A stretch of 64,000 nt of DNA from Umbelopsis ramanniana AG (taxonomy: Eukaryota; Mucoromycota; Umbelopsidomycetes; Umbelopsidales; Umbelopsidaceae). A program made the position numbers and the translations under genes. This document shows positions 43,493 to 55,331 of the stretch, piece after piece; position 1 is the first letter of the stretch, and each line of letters opens with the position of its first letter. The notes beneath the pieces were generated by a model. That model searched no databases, was not told the DNA's origin, and saw only the letters and a program-made list of their open reading frames with translations. The DNA lies in assembly GCF_025399195.1 (NCBI RefSeq), contig NW_026252089.1, forward strand, positions 248,001 to 312,000, written 5' to 3'.

Positions 43493-46400
43493 TCATTCTT
43501 CACTGTCAGTTAGCAAAGGAGATAATTCCTCGGTACCAGTAGCTAAAGCATCTTGAGAATGGGCCACCGATGAACCGCTTTTCTTACTAGCCTATCGAAT
43601 AGGAGAAGCCATTGGCATGGAGTAGGGATAAAAGAGCAGTCTAAAGAATTGAATCTCTATACCTTTTCTCGTTTCGCTTCCAGCTTAGCTAGGCGATCTC
43701 GTTCCTTTAATTCCTCCTTCAGCTTTTTCTTTTGCTCCCTCTCTGCTACCTTTTGTGCCTTTGCCTCTTCTTTCAGCTTTTTCTTTTCCGCCCTCTCAGC
43801 TTGTAGTATTTCCATGGGCTTCTTTTTCTTCGTCTTCTTATTCTCTCCATTAGCATCCTTGAGTGGTCGCTTACGGTTCAGCGCTCCAGTCTTAGATGAG
43901 ATGGGTGGATATCGTGGACGAGTTCGCCTAGCTGTTTGGTACTCATCTTCCACCAAGTTTCCTTCTGACTTTTCCAATTTTTCGGCAAAGTATGGTTGCA
44001 AAAGTTTGATAATACCATCCGTGCTGCGAATGCGGACAAAGGGAGGTGGCGGTGGGTGTTCCAATACAGGCTCTGTGGAAGGAAACAATGGAGATTGGGT
44101 TAGCGGTGCTGCTATCCATAAAAACAGTACGTATAAGAAGAAGGAGAGGTTTTACCATTGGATTTTCTGTGAGGATACAAATGTTTGTAAAGGAAATGTT
44201 ACATTAGCCATGCGTTCCATCCAGTCATTCGGCGTATTCAATGTAAAATACTTACGGTCCCGTTGCCTGCGCCTTCACCTTATCCTTTCCATACCATAAT
44301 TTAAAAGGGACCTGTAATTGTGGATGATCAATACATACAACTTGAAGGATGATTGAAAAATGAATGTGTTAAAATCACAGCCTGCCAACGTACACTTAAA
44401 CGATCCATATTAAGTTCTTTATCCAGGCCCAGATCTTTGAATCCAAAGAAATCTTCGCCAATGTCTTCACCAAACGCTCCACTAGGAAGGGCAATAATGT
44501 TGCGTTAGTATCGATGTTTTAGATGGATTGTCTCGGTGTAGGGTACTTGCCTAACAAAAGCATCATCTGTTTGGAAGAGAGAGTCATCCCCAAGTTGAAC
44601 ATCGGTTGAGCCCTAGTCATAGGTTGTGTGTTAGTTTTTGAATCATGATGATAGATAACGCATCGAAACAATCTACAAACGCTTACATTGATTAATTCAT
44701 TGTAGGATGAAGTCAGCTTTCGATGAATATCATTCAGGCGGTGGCCGTATTTTTCAATATCATCATGAATGTAATCCTCTAATTCTTGGATACTTATAAC
44801 ACCATTGTCATACAGTGTGTGGGTTAAGATTTCCTAAGATGCATCGAGTCAGTGATTTGTAGGGCATTTGATCATCCAGGTTGTAGCGTGCTCCAACTAG
44901 CTACTCACCTCATCACTCATTTTGTTGCAGTATGTATCCCAGTAGACCCGCAAAGTTTTACCAAGACTGGAAAAGTAGTTGGTAGCTACATCACTGAGAA
45001 CCGACAAAGCGCTGGATTGAGAAGCTTCAAATCCGGCATGTTCGATCAACTTGACAACGGTGCGTTGCATAAGCTCCTGACTAGCATCTTGGTTGAGAAT
45101 CAAAGGTACAAGTTCTTGTTGGTCAACTGACGCCTTCCGCTCGCGTATAAAGCTTTCATCAACTTGGCTGGACCATTCACTACCGTCACCATATGGCGCT
45201 GCTGATGCACCATCATTGGAGCGGGGAGATGCAGCATCAGCTTCACCGACTTGAGAAGCTTCAGGATAGGTTTGTGACGTATTCATAGCAGTTATCTGAA
45301 AGTAATAGACACTATGCTTTAAAACATTGTTTCTGAGCATCAATCACCGAGGTAGTATGCTTACCGGCACATCATTTCGTACAGCGAGACATTTGGCATA
45401 CACGCGTCGAATTTGCCTCAAAGTTTGCAGGTTGTCATCAATCATTTCTGATGTACCATGATTTGGTATCGCCACAGTGGAATATCTATCGAGCGATACA
45501 TCCGAATAACTATGATAACGTTGTGTGAGTTTGGCTGTATTACAAGGACCTATTTCATGACGACTGTTCTTACCCATAGTCTTGTTCAGTCTCTAAACCA
45601 TCGATGCTGCCTCGTCTTCCTTTATCAGGGATATCTTCAGGTATGTCGATAATCTCCGGTATTCCACTGGTGACCGCATACTCAGGAAGGAACAAATCAG
45701 ATCGCGAACTATCATCAACTTGAGCTTTGTTAGAGTTGGCGATTCGTCGTGATAAAAAGCCATCGTCGAAGCTGTCGTCATCATCCGAATCACAGTCTTC
45801 GTATAAGCCGTTGTTACCCTGCTCAATCCAGCGGATAATGCTATCATTACTCGCTGTAATCAATTTACGAATTGTCTCGGGTGATTCATGGGCTTGCTCC
45901 ATCATACTAAACCGTTTCATCTCGATGAATGAGCGCTGTATGACCGTACGGTCGCCAAAGGGAAGTTCGGATTGCTTTTGAGCATCCGACTACGAAGAAA
46001 AGCATCAATAACAGCAAGTAGAAAGCGACTTTAATGATACATTGGAATGCAGCCTTACCGAAACTTTCGCTCTAGTCTTCTTAGTAAGATCCCGCCAAAT
46101 TTCTTCTTGCAGTATACCCATGTTGGCCTCTATCTCAGCATTTATATTACGTTCTTCTTCATCACGATCGATGACACCGTTGCTTTCTGTATGGGAAACA
46201 CCAGATAAGCCTTTCAATGAGACTTGCCCATTGCCATGGCCTTCCATATCATGATCAGCTTGAGACCCGTCGTTCGATGGCGCAAGACTAGGTTCTCGTG
46301 TTGGATCACTCGGGGTAGAAACAGGGACATCGCTTCCATTCTTTTCCACAGAAGTGTTATTTGCTAAATGCTTGGAAGTTCCCGGAGCCTATTGAAATAC

Positions 46401-48265
46401 GGTCAGTGCTGAGATCAAGCTTTCTCCATGCGAATTCCGAAAAATATCTCACCTTGCGCGAAGCCTTATGACTACTTTCATCAGTTTCATGCCCATCACT
46501 TTCTTCGGCTTCATCCTCTGCTTCCACATCGGCACGATCTCGTATATTCACATCGGGAACATGAACAAGCAGTTTGTCTGTCTTCTTACGCATAGCAATG
46601 GCATGTTTTCGGTATTCACTCGCTTGCTGTTGGCGTAGTATTAGTAAAAGTTGACGACATAGGTCGAATAATGCTGGCGTTTTCCCCAACTTACAGGATT
46701 TGTATTGTACACAAGACAGTTTTCGTAAATAAGGTATAAATCGTCCGCAAATTCCTTCTTGCTTTTATAATGACACGCCTTTAATTTCTTGGTAACCAGC
46801 CCAAGATCCATTGGCTTTTTAATCACTGCCGTCGCAACATATATAAGTCATTAAACCTGTCGTCCATCAAGTATTTATGTCCTTTCCAACCTACCATCGT
46901 AATAATCCGGCGCTTCACGCTTGTTGACCTTATTGAGGAAAGGCGTGGAGTGCTCCTAAATATGTAACAAGGATGAGATAGGTACATACCAAATATATTT
47001 GATGATTTCGGATCGAACCCACTCTTACCGTATAATTCTTAAGATCCATTAAGACTTTTTCACATGATTCATATAATTCTTCTTGGCCAAGCTTATCTTC
47101 GTTCGCCTTTACGAGCAGTTGTCAAAAATAGGAAAGACAAGAATATCGCGCCGGTTTGATTGTAGCTTACCCATTTGGAACGGTGAGGTCGAACGTCAGT
47201 CAATAAGTTGCGTAACTCACGATCACCTAATTTTGTTACTGCTCGATTCTGCTCGATTGCTTCTAGCAAGTACTGTAATCATGTGTTAGTCAAAAGCTTA
47301 GCAATCAAACTTGGTTCATTATTACACACCTTCAAGCTGAAATTTGAGTTCGCATTAAGAATCGATATCTGTAAATAAATGAAATGTTAAAGAGCGTTTT
47401 CGTGAATGAAAGCTAGATGAATGACACGAATATCTTACCGTTTTGTCAGATGGATTATCTTTGTCATTCATTTCTTCCTGAGCTTCGTATTCCTATTAAA
47501 AATATTAGATGTGAATCAAGTACTTTTCAAGCTTTTTGCTGCGTGTTACCTCCAGTTTCCGTTGCTCAACCATAGCGGCGAGATCATTTTCGAAAGTATG
47601 ATACACATTCATCAAAGGTACATTCGAAAGTTCCAGAGGAGATATTAGAGCATCGTCCGAAGTGGATTCATCGGCTGCAAAGTAGCATTTTTAAGAAATA
47701 CTGTTTCGTTTTCTAAAAGTGTAGATGTTAATATCGTACCTGGAGGTGCTGTCTCATCATCAGCCGCATCAGTGGTATTTTGTGAAATTGTTTTCATAGC
47801 GGGTTGCAAGACGATAGCTGGTGCTTGATTCTGTATGGATGCGTCTAAATCACCCGAGCCTTCAATAATCTTATCGTATTTGTCGGTCGAAAGACCTTGT
47901 AAAATATCGTCTATGGCATTCGAGTGTTTACAGCATGGTTTCGAGCACTTGTAAAGCTGTGGAACGAGTTGGTCGAATATCATAGCTCGTACTCTGAATG
48001 CGGCCACTTGTTCGTCTGACATTGTGCTGGATTGGGATTCATTTCCTGGTAACTCATCGTCGCCGTTTGCTTTAGCCGTGTCGAATCGGTCTGTTGCCGT
48101 GATGAAGAGACTCCACTTGTCAAAATTAGTCACGGCATCTTTGAAGATCTGAGACTCCGAAGGCGTAAGAAACTGCGTGTACAGGTTTTCCGAGTCCAGA
48201 TGCCTTGCGATTATAAAGGACACCTTTGTCAGCGCCGGAAGCACCTGACACTTTTTCCTCTCCAT
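43493..48265 (-). CDS. SPT7: SAGA complex subunit SPT7 (bromodomain, histone fold)
   Basis: A 1146-residue protein. Twenty exons: 48265-47740, 47674-47550, 47492-47439, 47368-47330, 47272-47171, 47106-47029, 46955-46895, 46825-46695, 46626-46453, 46388-46059, 45989-45574, 45509-45365, 45295-44909, 44833-44687, 44612-44551, 44481-44394, 44311-44256, 44166-44156, 44072-43663, 43591-43493 (3441 nt). The bromodomain (~290-372) reads [20 protein letters not shown], then [15 protein letters not shown] and [26 protein letters not shown] follows as in SPT7. A histone-fold segment lies at ~795-900 ([20 protein letters not shown]), and [20 protein letters not shown] comes after. The C-terminus is Lys-rich coiled coil. 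SPT7 nucleates the SAGA coactivator through its histone fold. Intron 15 uses a GC donor and exon 18 is only 11 nt; both are needed for frame. Confidence 0.88.
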
Positions 48266-48845
48266 TGGTTGGAAAACTACGTTGTATTATACTTCTGTGC
48301 GCTGGGTTCAACGCCGGCAGCTCTGTCCTGGTCAGTTAGAGTCACGGGAACTTTATCACGTGATCGAGTCGCGACTTCTCATGTCTAGCCGGTACGATGG
48401 ATGTTGTCGCCAATCAAAAAGACATTTTGTCGGCTGTACAAACATGTTCACCACTTCTATTCACCAATTAAGGCTCTTCAGATTAGGGCTTTTATATACA
48501 CTAGCTGCGAATGAAAGTTTTGGAATAGGCTTTTTAGATAAAGTACGTTTAAACTGTGAAATTTCATGTGGTAAGGTGTACTGAGCAACCATTTGGTGGA
48601 ATAGCACTCGATATTCAACACAACCAAAGTGCTTATCATAAGCTCGTTTTTTTTGGACGTTTATAGCGTCACCGATGGACACACCTTTGTATTATAACTA
48701 ACAGCTTCAGGCGTAATTCCAAATCTTCAGCATTGCTGCTGACGATAAATACATTGAATGTACAGAGAGAAAAAGAAACAAAAGAATAAAGAATAAATGC
48801 TACATAAGTTAAAAGTTGTAATGAGGTTAATATTTGCTGCTGTAT
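48266..48845. other. Spacer upstream of SPT7
   Basis: 580 bp with the SPT7 promoter and the 3' flank of the next minus-strand gene. No gene supported. Confidence 0.5.
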
Positions 48846-51845
48846 TTATCCAAGTAACCATTCAGCAACCAGGTCGATTTCCAGTGAGTTCAAGTCTTTT
48901 GTGCTCTCAAGTAGCAATTGATCAGGTTCGAATTCGTTATCAGAGTCGTCGAGAAACCACTCTTCATCTTCACTTTCGAACACCTGTGGTTTTGCTGACG
49001 TGTAGTCATCTTTTTGATAAGTAGGAGGATAGGCGAATCGAGACATGGGAATCACATCATCAATGTCAGAGTATTCATCGCTGCTATCTCCATTAAGCTC
49101 GCTCAAGTCCAGAGTTCTTTCAACAGCATCCAATTCGTCACAATCCGTGACGGTCACTATCGGCGCGATTCTAGCTTGAATATAGTCTTCTGGGTTGCTG
49201 ATTAAAAGTGACTCGATGGCTTCCTCTCGTTTTCTGGACAGTCTATGATGATGTTCACAGACTGGCTGCCAAGGATCGGTTTGTACAGCATGGTCATTGG
49301 TAGAAGTGGTCATCTCCCGGCCATCATTGGGCTTTGCCTGCCCAGCAGGCAGTATTGATGTAGGCTTTGGAACAGATGGGAAAGACACACCTTGAACTTT
49401 TAAGAACATTTGCAACAGATTTGCTGCATCTTCTACGCTGTTTACGGTAGTCATCTTGTTGTGCAGTAAGACGAGATCGGCAGTGGACAATTGTACATGT
49501 TCGTTCCTTGGAGGTTGTTGGTTTAGCGACGATACTCTTTTCGCTGCGACTGCGGAAGGACGATTACTGTTCTTGGAGGGTACTTGATCCATTGACATGG
49601 AGCTTACAATGGTGCGATGAGCAGTAGCTTTGAAGGCGCTGACAGGTTGTTCTTTACCAACATCGTCATCATCATCACTGTCGACGGTCTCGGATGCAAC
49701 AGAATCTGTCTCCTCGTCGCCGCCGGCTGCTGTAACGACCATTGACATTCTATTACGAGATTTCTTGACAAGATTGGGAGATCGTGGTGCAATAATAATA
49801 GATGGTCGTGCTACCTTGGTTTCGTTAGTAGTAAAGTTGTGGCTAGGAGAGGACGGCCTTTCTGGTTCCGATCGGATTACAGTTTCGGTTTTGGCATTAC
49901 CTACTGCCGCCGTCTTTTGTGTACCATTTCGAATCAATTCCAAAGACATCTTTGGCATGGTGCTGTTTGCAGGAGGTGCAGGAGCTGATTTTATCAAAGA
50001 GCTCAACGTGCTGCTCTGTGACATCAAAGAATCCCTCCGATTTGGTTCATCACCGTCACTCTCAGAAGGCAGGGATGTGATTGAATTCATTGTTCGTACG
50101 GATCGTGTGGAAAAGGTGGGAGACGCGGGTGAGTTGATAGTGGATGGAGGCTGAGGTTGACCATTTTGTGCAGTAATCATATTATTTCGCATATTGGATG
50201 GAATAGGAGGTACAGATGGTGGATCGGCCCAGCGTGTCTGTTTTCTAGGAGGAGGAACAGGAGGACGATTTTCTTTCGAAACTGGTGATCGACTGTTGGG
50301 TAGGCTTGGCAGGCTTTCGTCTTTAATAGCATTTTGAGCCATGTTTTGAAGAGCAACGCGTTTCAGCATATCAGACTTGGGAGGCGGAATGATCTCAATG
50401 TCGGGTTTCTTTCGGCGCCAGGCATTTTGAGCATCATCTTGTTGCTCCTTATCTTTTTCTACTTCAATGGACTTTAATCTATTAGGTGTTAAGGTCACCT
50501 TCATTGTACCTCCAGACAACATGAGAGACTCAAAGTCCATTGTTTTGGTGTCATCATCATCGATAGTGGGCGACGGCGATGAAGCACGACCAATCATGTC
50601 TTTTTCAATGTCCTTGGATTGGGTCTTCTTCTTCTTACCAAACAAGCGGAAGCCAGTTCGCGCTTTTGGAGTTGATGAAAGCGAGCCAGCGCTACCATTT
50701 GCAAAAGACTGATTCAAGATAGACACTGGTTTATATGTGGAGCTTTTACTTGGAGTAGGAGCTACTCTGTTTGTTTGAGATGCACTGGAAGGTGGTCGTT
50801 GGGGAAATTGTGTGGAGTCGGGTCGAGTCAAACTTGGATCTGATCGTATACTGCTTTGATCTGCGTCATAGTCGATCTCTCTATCGAAGTCACTTTGATA
50901 TTCTACGCAAGTACATGGGAATTGATGTATGTCAGAAAACAAGCAAACATCGTGAATCCTACCAATAACTTTTCAACTTACCTTCCATACCAGAAATTTC
51001 GCTGTTCAACGTGGACGTAGGGGACATCGGCACTGAAAATTTCGATGGTATTCCTGGGGTTGGCGAGCTGACCCGTCCGTTGACATTGCCTTCGGGATAG
51101 AGCCTCTTCTCTAAACGAGCCTTGACCTCCATCCTCATAAAAGCAGATCCTACTTGTGAATCCTCTAACAAAGAAGCATAGACTTCCTTGATACGAACAT
51201 GCTCCAAATCCTCTGCTTCGCAAATTCTAGCCGTTCCCAATAATACATACTCAGCAATATGTTCGATAATTGCGGTAAGGTACATGGCTACAATGGAGGA
51301 AACGACAGTCGACTTATTTGGCTGTGTTGGTATAACCTTGGATTGCTTGGAAATCAATGCACCATATTCACTAGATCTACTCCTGACTTGTTGCACAACG
51401 GTATCAAACGGTAGAGCAGGCCCAAACCTGATGGATCGCACCTTTTCATATAACTGTAGCTCGGTGTCGGTTTCAGCAGATGCAAGGTAAGACTTGAGTT
51501 CCAATTCGGCTTCGACAATAGCGTTTTTCCCGAGAGGTGTATAAGAGAGCGTATGAGATACGGCAGCCTTTAACTGGGCTAAGTCCAAACAAGCAGCGTT
51601 TTCGAGGAGCATGACCAAATATTCGTCCAAGAATTGATTGATAGAGTTCAAGGCATCGCTAGAAATACGAAGTGACCCAATCTCTGCAATGATGGCGATG
51701 GCCGCTTGAATGGAAACATACTCTTTGCCTATTTGGAGAATGAACTGGCCATCAGCGAGATGGACTAAGCGGGGGCAGGCTATGTACTAACAAGATGAAG
51801 GCTAAGACTTGTTATCTTACCGTTATACGAAGACTTTGTAGGCAT
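48846..51845 (-). CDS. Large fungal protein with N-terminal helical (histone-fold-like) domain and disordered tail
   Basis: A 959-residue protein from exons 51845-51821, 51779-50982 and 50902-48846 (2880 nt). After MPTKSSYNG the first ~240 residues look structured and helical: YVSIQAAIAIIAEIGSLRIS, LDLAQLKAAVSHTLSYTPLG, then LTAIIEHIAEYVLLGTARI and HVRIKEVYASLLEDSQVGSA. The latter stretches resemble the histone-fold region of fungal proteins usually annotated as hypothetical. The remaining ~690 residues are Ser/Pro/Asp-rich and disordered, with PPVPPPRKQTRWADPPSVPP and a FRLFGKKKKTQSKD basic patch. Near the C-terminus is VTDCDELDAVERTLDLSELN, then an acidic segment. I cannot assign a function; chromatin association is only a guess from the fold. 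Confidence 0.75.
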
Positions 51846-52652
51846 GATGTCTTTTAATGATATGGTTGTTCCAGACAACACTGTTGGCTATCAATGCCAG
51901 GCAGGACGATATTTCCTTCGCAGAAGGATAATAAGAAAAAGTGCAAAGGCCTAATGAAATGATTGGATCGACTTCGCCAAGGTAGTACAGGACAGAGTCG
52001 CTTCTTGAATTTTCGCGGCCGAAATGAGCTAAATCGAACAAGTCGATTTTTGCAATGATTTTTTAGCTCTATCAAATTGTAGAAGCATATCGCCAAACTC
52101 GGCCGTCAACGAGTTCAATGTCGATGATTCTTTGGTGTTTCAAAAAGAAGTTTTTTATTTTTTTGGACGAAGGTGGCTTCTTTCGCTGATGTGGGCCGAT
52201 AGAACACTGGCAGCCACTGCATGTTTTGGGTCACCCGCTTTTTCCCCTCTTGACGGCAGTACCACAAGGGTCCGCGGGCGGGCTTATTTACCAGTAACAC
52301 TGACAATTTGCGATGGATTCTTCCATTGTGACACTCTTATGCTCTAAGTTTATTTCGGGCAAAAAGTCGCTGGCTAAGCCGCAGTGCGTTGCCACCAACC
52401 TAATACAGGTCCACCGCCATAGAACACGCCATTACAAGCTTAGATATAAAAATGCAATCCGAAAATTCAGGTGTATGCGCCAGTTACTACATTATCCCAT
52501 CCTTCCACAGTCCATTGTAAAGCAGTTTTCTTTGGTTTCAAACCGATTTTTCATTTTTGAACTATCGAATGAATACTATCGGAGTAGGAATGATAAAGAC
52601 AGATAGTACAAAGGCCGTTCAATACATGAGCCGCTAGTCCCTATGTATTCTC
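51846..52652. other. Intergenic region, 807 bp
   Basis: Promoter of the 959-residue gene and 3' flank of the Q/G/S-rich repeat gene. No gene, repeat or RNA is supported. Confidence 0.5.
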
Positions 52653-53755
52653 CTATTTCAAGAACTTGTTTAACAAATTGGCTGCTACAGCTTCAAAACC
52701 ACTACCGCTACTGCCACCTTGTTGCTGCTGCTGCTGTCCGTACGGTGCTTGTTGCTGTTGATGGTTGTAGTCTTGCTGCTGTCCATACGGCGCTTGTTGC
52801 TGTGAATGGCTGTAACCTTGCTGCTGTCCATATGGTGCCTGCTGGTGAGGCTCATTGTATTGTGGGGGTTGACTATAGCCACTTTGGCCTTGATTTGGAG
52901 GTGCATTTGAGTAATTTGAAGCAGCACCTTGATGGGAAGGAGGTGGAGCATAGCCCGAGGCATTGGATTGATGTGAAGGAGACTGGCTGTAGCCACCGCT
53001 TTGAGAGGAAGAAGGTTTGGACCCTCCTCCCATAAACATTCCCATCATGCTTTCAAGAGGGTTACTACTGCCACCCCCGGCTGCTTGACCAGCGGCTGAG
53101 CCTGCCTGCTTACTAGCATACAACTTGATGGCCATGGAAACGGCTTTCTGGATCATAGCGCTCTGGCCACCACTACTACTACTACTACCTTGTTGAGCTC
53201 CTGTGCTACCGCCAGACTGCTTACCCATCAACTTTGTGACTTCGCTCATAGCCATACCAATAACAGATTGCAAACTGCCAGAGCCACTGCTACCAGATCG
53301 TTCTACAGCTTGCATGGCCGCGGCAGAAGCAACATCGTCATCGTGAACTGGCTGGTTACCTCTGCTGCCTCCACCGTACACATTTTGGTGAGCTGCTCTA
53401 GCTTGTTCAATCTCATGGGGTTGTGCTTGTTCATGCTGTGGCTGTCCGCTTAGTACTGACGATAACAGCGAGCTGAACATAGACTTGTCGTTTCCAGTTT
53501 CCCGACTGGCGTACTCTGTTGCTTCATCAAACTCTCCGTGGTGCCAAGCGCCAGAGTTTTGCCCTTGTCCATATATGGTTTGTGCATCTTGGTGTGGTTG
53601 CTGAGGCGCCGTGAAACCTCCACCATGGGGAGCTGGTGCTTGCTGGTAGCCTATAAAAATAACCAGCGGTCGGTATGGGAGCGACACAACGAAAAGAAGA
53701 ATACGAAAAAATATTAACCTTGATAGCTAGAGTTTTCTCCTTGTGGATAAGACAT
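52653..53755 (-). CDS. Q/G/S-rich repeat protein, beta-flanking-like
   Basis: A 344-residue low-complexity protein from exons 53755-53719 and 53650-52653. It begins MSYPQGENSSYQGYQQAPAP. A more ordered middle part (DKSMFSSLLSSVLSG, QSVIGMAMSEVTKLMGK, SAMIQKAVSMAIKLYASKQ) recalls fungal proteins named beta-flanking, whose function is unknown. The C-terminal third is Gln/Tyr/Gly/Pro-rich with three units of QAPYGQQQ spaced by YSHSQQ or YNHQQQ. The last residues FEAVAANLLNKFLK form an amphipathic helix. It could be a prion-like protein; that is inference. It is divergent from a C2 gene with only 165 bp between starts. Confidence 0.72.
52719..52862 (-). repeat. Three tandem ~48-bp coding repeats (QAPYGQQQ units)
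   Basis: Inside the Q/G/S-rich gene, three adjacent copies encode QAPYGQQQ followed by a variable YSHSQQ, YNHQQQ or Q-run. DNA copies keep GTTGCTG-type Gln codon runs, so expansion or contraction by slippage is likely. Boundaries are approximate. Confidence 0.6.
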
Positions 53756-53920
53756 GAGGATTACTTATTCGGCCCGGAATTCGCGGAAAGGCTCGTATTT
53801 ATTTGAACCTAGCATGAGGCAGTCACAAAGTAACATGTCAGGGCTGCGGGTCTCGAATGTGTTGGCATCAAAGGCTTGGCTCCTACTAGCTGGTCTTTCT
53901 TGTTCTCGTCTTCTTCTGAT
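53756..53920. promoter_or_regulatory. Short divergent promoter (165 bp)
   Basis: Only 165 bp separates the ATG of the Q-rich repeat gene (minus) from the ATG of the C2 gene (plus), suggesting coordinated transcription. No TATA box stands out. Confidence 0.5.
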
Positions 53921-55331
53921 ATGCAAAGTCGTAAACTGGTTGTCAACTGTGGTATAACTTTTTCCAATAGGATGTACTGGTCTATTTCATGTTGGACCGA
54001 ATAGTAACCCTACTTTCTATTACGACACAAAAGTTGCAGCGCGTGGTCTTGCAGAGACAGGGGTCTTTGGTAAGAGGGTGTTTCATCGTACCTTAACGCA
54101 TTCGTCTAGCGCAATGGATTGGAATAGAGTAACAGTTTAACAAAATGACTAATTCATCACGTATAGATAGGATGGATCCGTTCGTAGGGTGTTATATCGT
54201 GCCATCGGATAAGCATCGCACTCAGAATCACAAGGATGGCGGTTCTGAACCACATTGGAATGAAACACTTTATCTGTAAGGTTTCAGTTATGTCACTATC
54301 AGCCATCCCCTTGCTTTTTCTTTGCTGTTCTGATTCCATTGTTATTTAACTCGTAGAGATGTTCCAGCTGGCGAAAATAGGCTGTATGTTGAAGTCTTTG
54401 ATGAAGATCCTCGATCAGCTGGTATCATCGGCGGTGTGGCCATCGAGCTGTCAGAAATCACCAATAGCGGTCGACTGGATAAATGGTTTGCCATCAGAAG
54501 ATCCAATGGCAATCAGTCTGGAGAAATACACTTGGTGTTGAATGTAGAGGTATGATTTTACAGTATCCACAATGCTGGATGGGATGCCAGGCAGGCGATC
54601 ATATTAGGTTGTTAATAATTGATAACTAGGGTTCGCCAGGACATGCCGGTTACGCTCCTCCCCCTCCGTCTTTTGAAAATCAACAATATCAAGCAGCGCC
54701 TCCACAATATAATGGTCCTGCCTTAGGGTACCCTCAAGAGAAAAGCCCTTCCTATGGTCTTCCCCCCTCTTACGATGGTCCATCTACAGGCTACCCTGGC
54801 GAAAAGCAATACAATGATTTGGGACCTCAGGTTCCCATGCCCCTAAACTATGGATCTGGTAACCCGCCGCCGTTCAGCCCACCGCCTCCTCAGCAATACA
54901 ACACCCCTATGTTCCCGCCCCAATCATCAAACTCTCCCTATAGCTATGGTGAGCAAACTCCAAGTCAAGGATCGTCCGGTGGTTACAATAGCCCATATAC
55001 CCCTGGAATGACTTCATCAAGTCCGTATACCAATACAACAGAAGCCTATCAATCTGCAGAAACGAAAGCATCGGCTGGTAAGCAGCCTGGCAAACCCACG
55101 CCTGATTGGATGGTAAGTCATCGCTCTGCCACTGGGATACAATAATTGGCCGGACAGCTGAACTTACGATATTTATAGAAAATGGGTGGAGCTGCTTTGG
55201 CTGGCGCTGCTGCTGTTGGTCTTGGTGCTTGGATGGTGGATGAAGTAAAAGAACACAATGAGCATAAGCATGAACATTACCAACAGCAACACCATAACAA
55301 AAAACAGCATCAACATGGTCATCATCACTAA
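53921..55331 (+). CDS. C2-domain protein with Pro/Tyr-rich linker and His-rich tail
   Basis: A 334-residue protein from exons 53921-53951, 54034-54069, 54167-54275, 54357-54549, 54630-55112 and 55179-55331 (1005 nt). The C2 domain fills ~1-123: SRKLVVNCVAARGLAETGVF, then DRMDPFVGCYIV, HWNETLYLDVPAGENRLYVE and VFDEDPRSAGIIGGVAI. Aspartates at typical Ca2+-binding loop positions (MDP, FDED) are kept, so Ca2+-dependent lipid binding is plausible. A Pro/Gln/Tyr-rich linker follows, then a small glycine/alanine hydrophobic segment GGAALAGAAAVGLGAW, then a tail with many His and Lys (HGHHH at the end). Exon 1 and 2 are very short; joins are G|GTATAA to TT GCA and TTTG|GTAAG to AT AGG. A similar Pro/Tyr theme is seen in the divergent neighbour. 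Confidence 0.75.

Noticed and set aside
43649-44299. 216-codon plus-strand frame rich in Ser and Phe
   Set aside because: It is antisense to the Lys-rich SPT7 C-terminus (AAG/AAA read as CTT/TTT).
49630-50154. 174-codon plus-strand frame
   Set aside because: It is the antisense shadow of the Ser/Asp-rich exon of the 959-residue protein; composition mirrors that gene.
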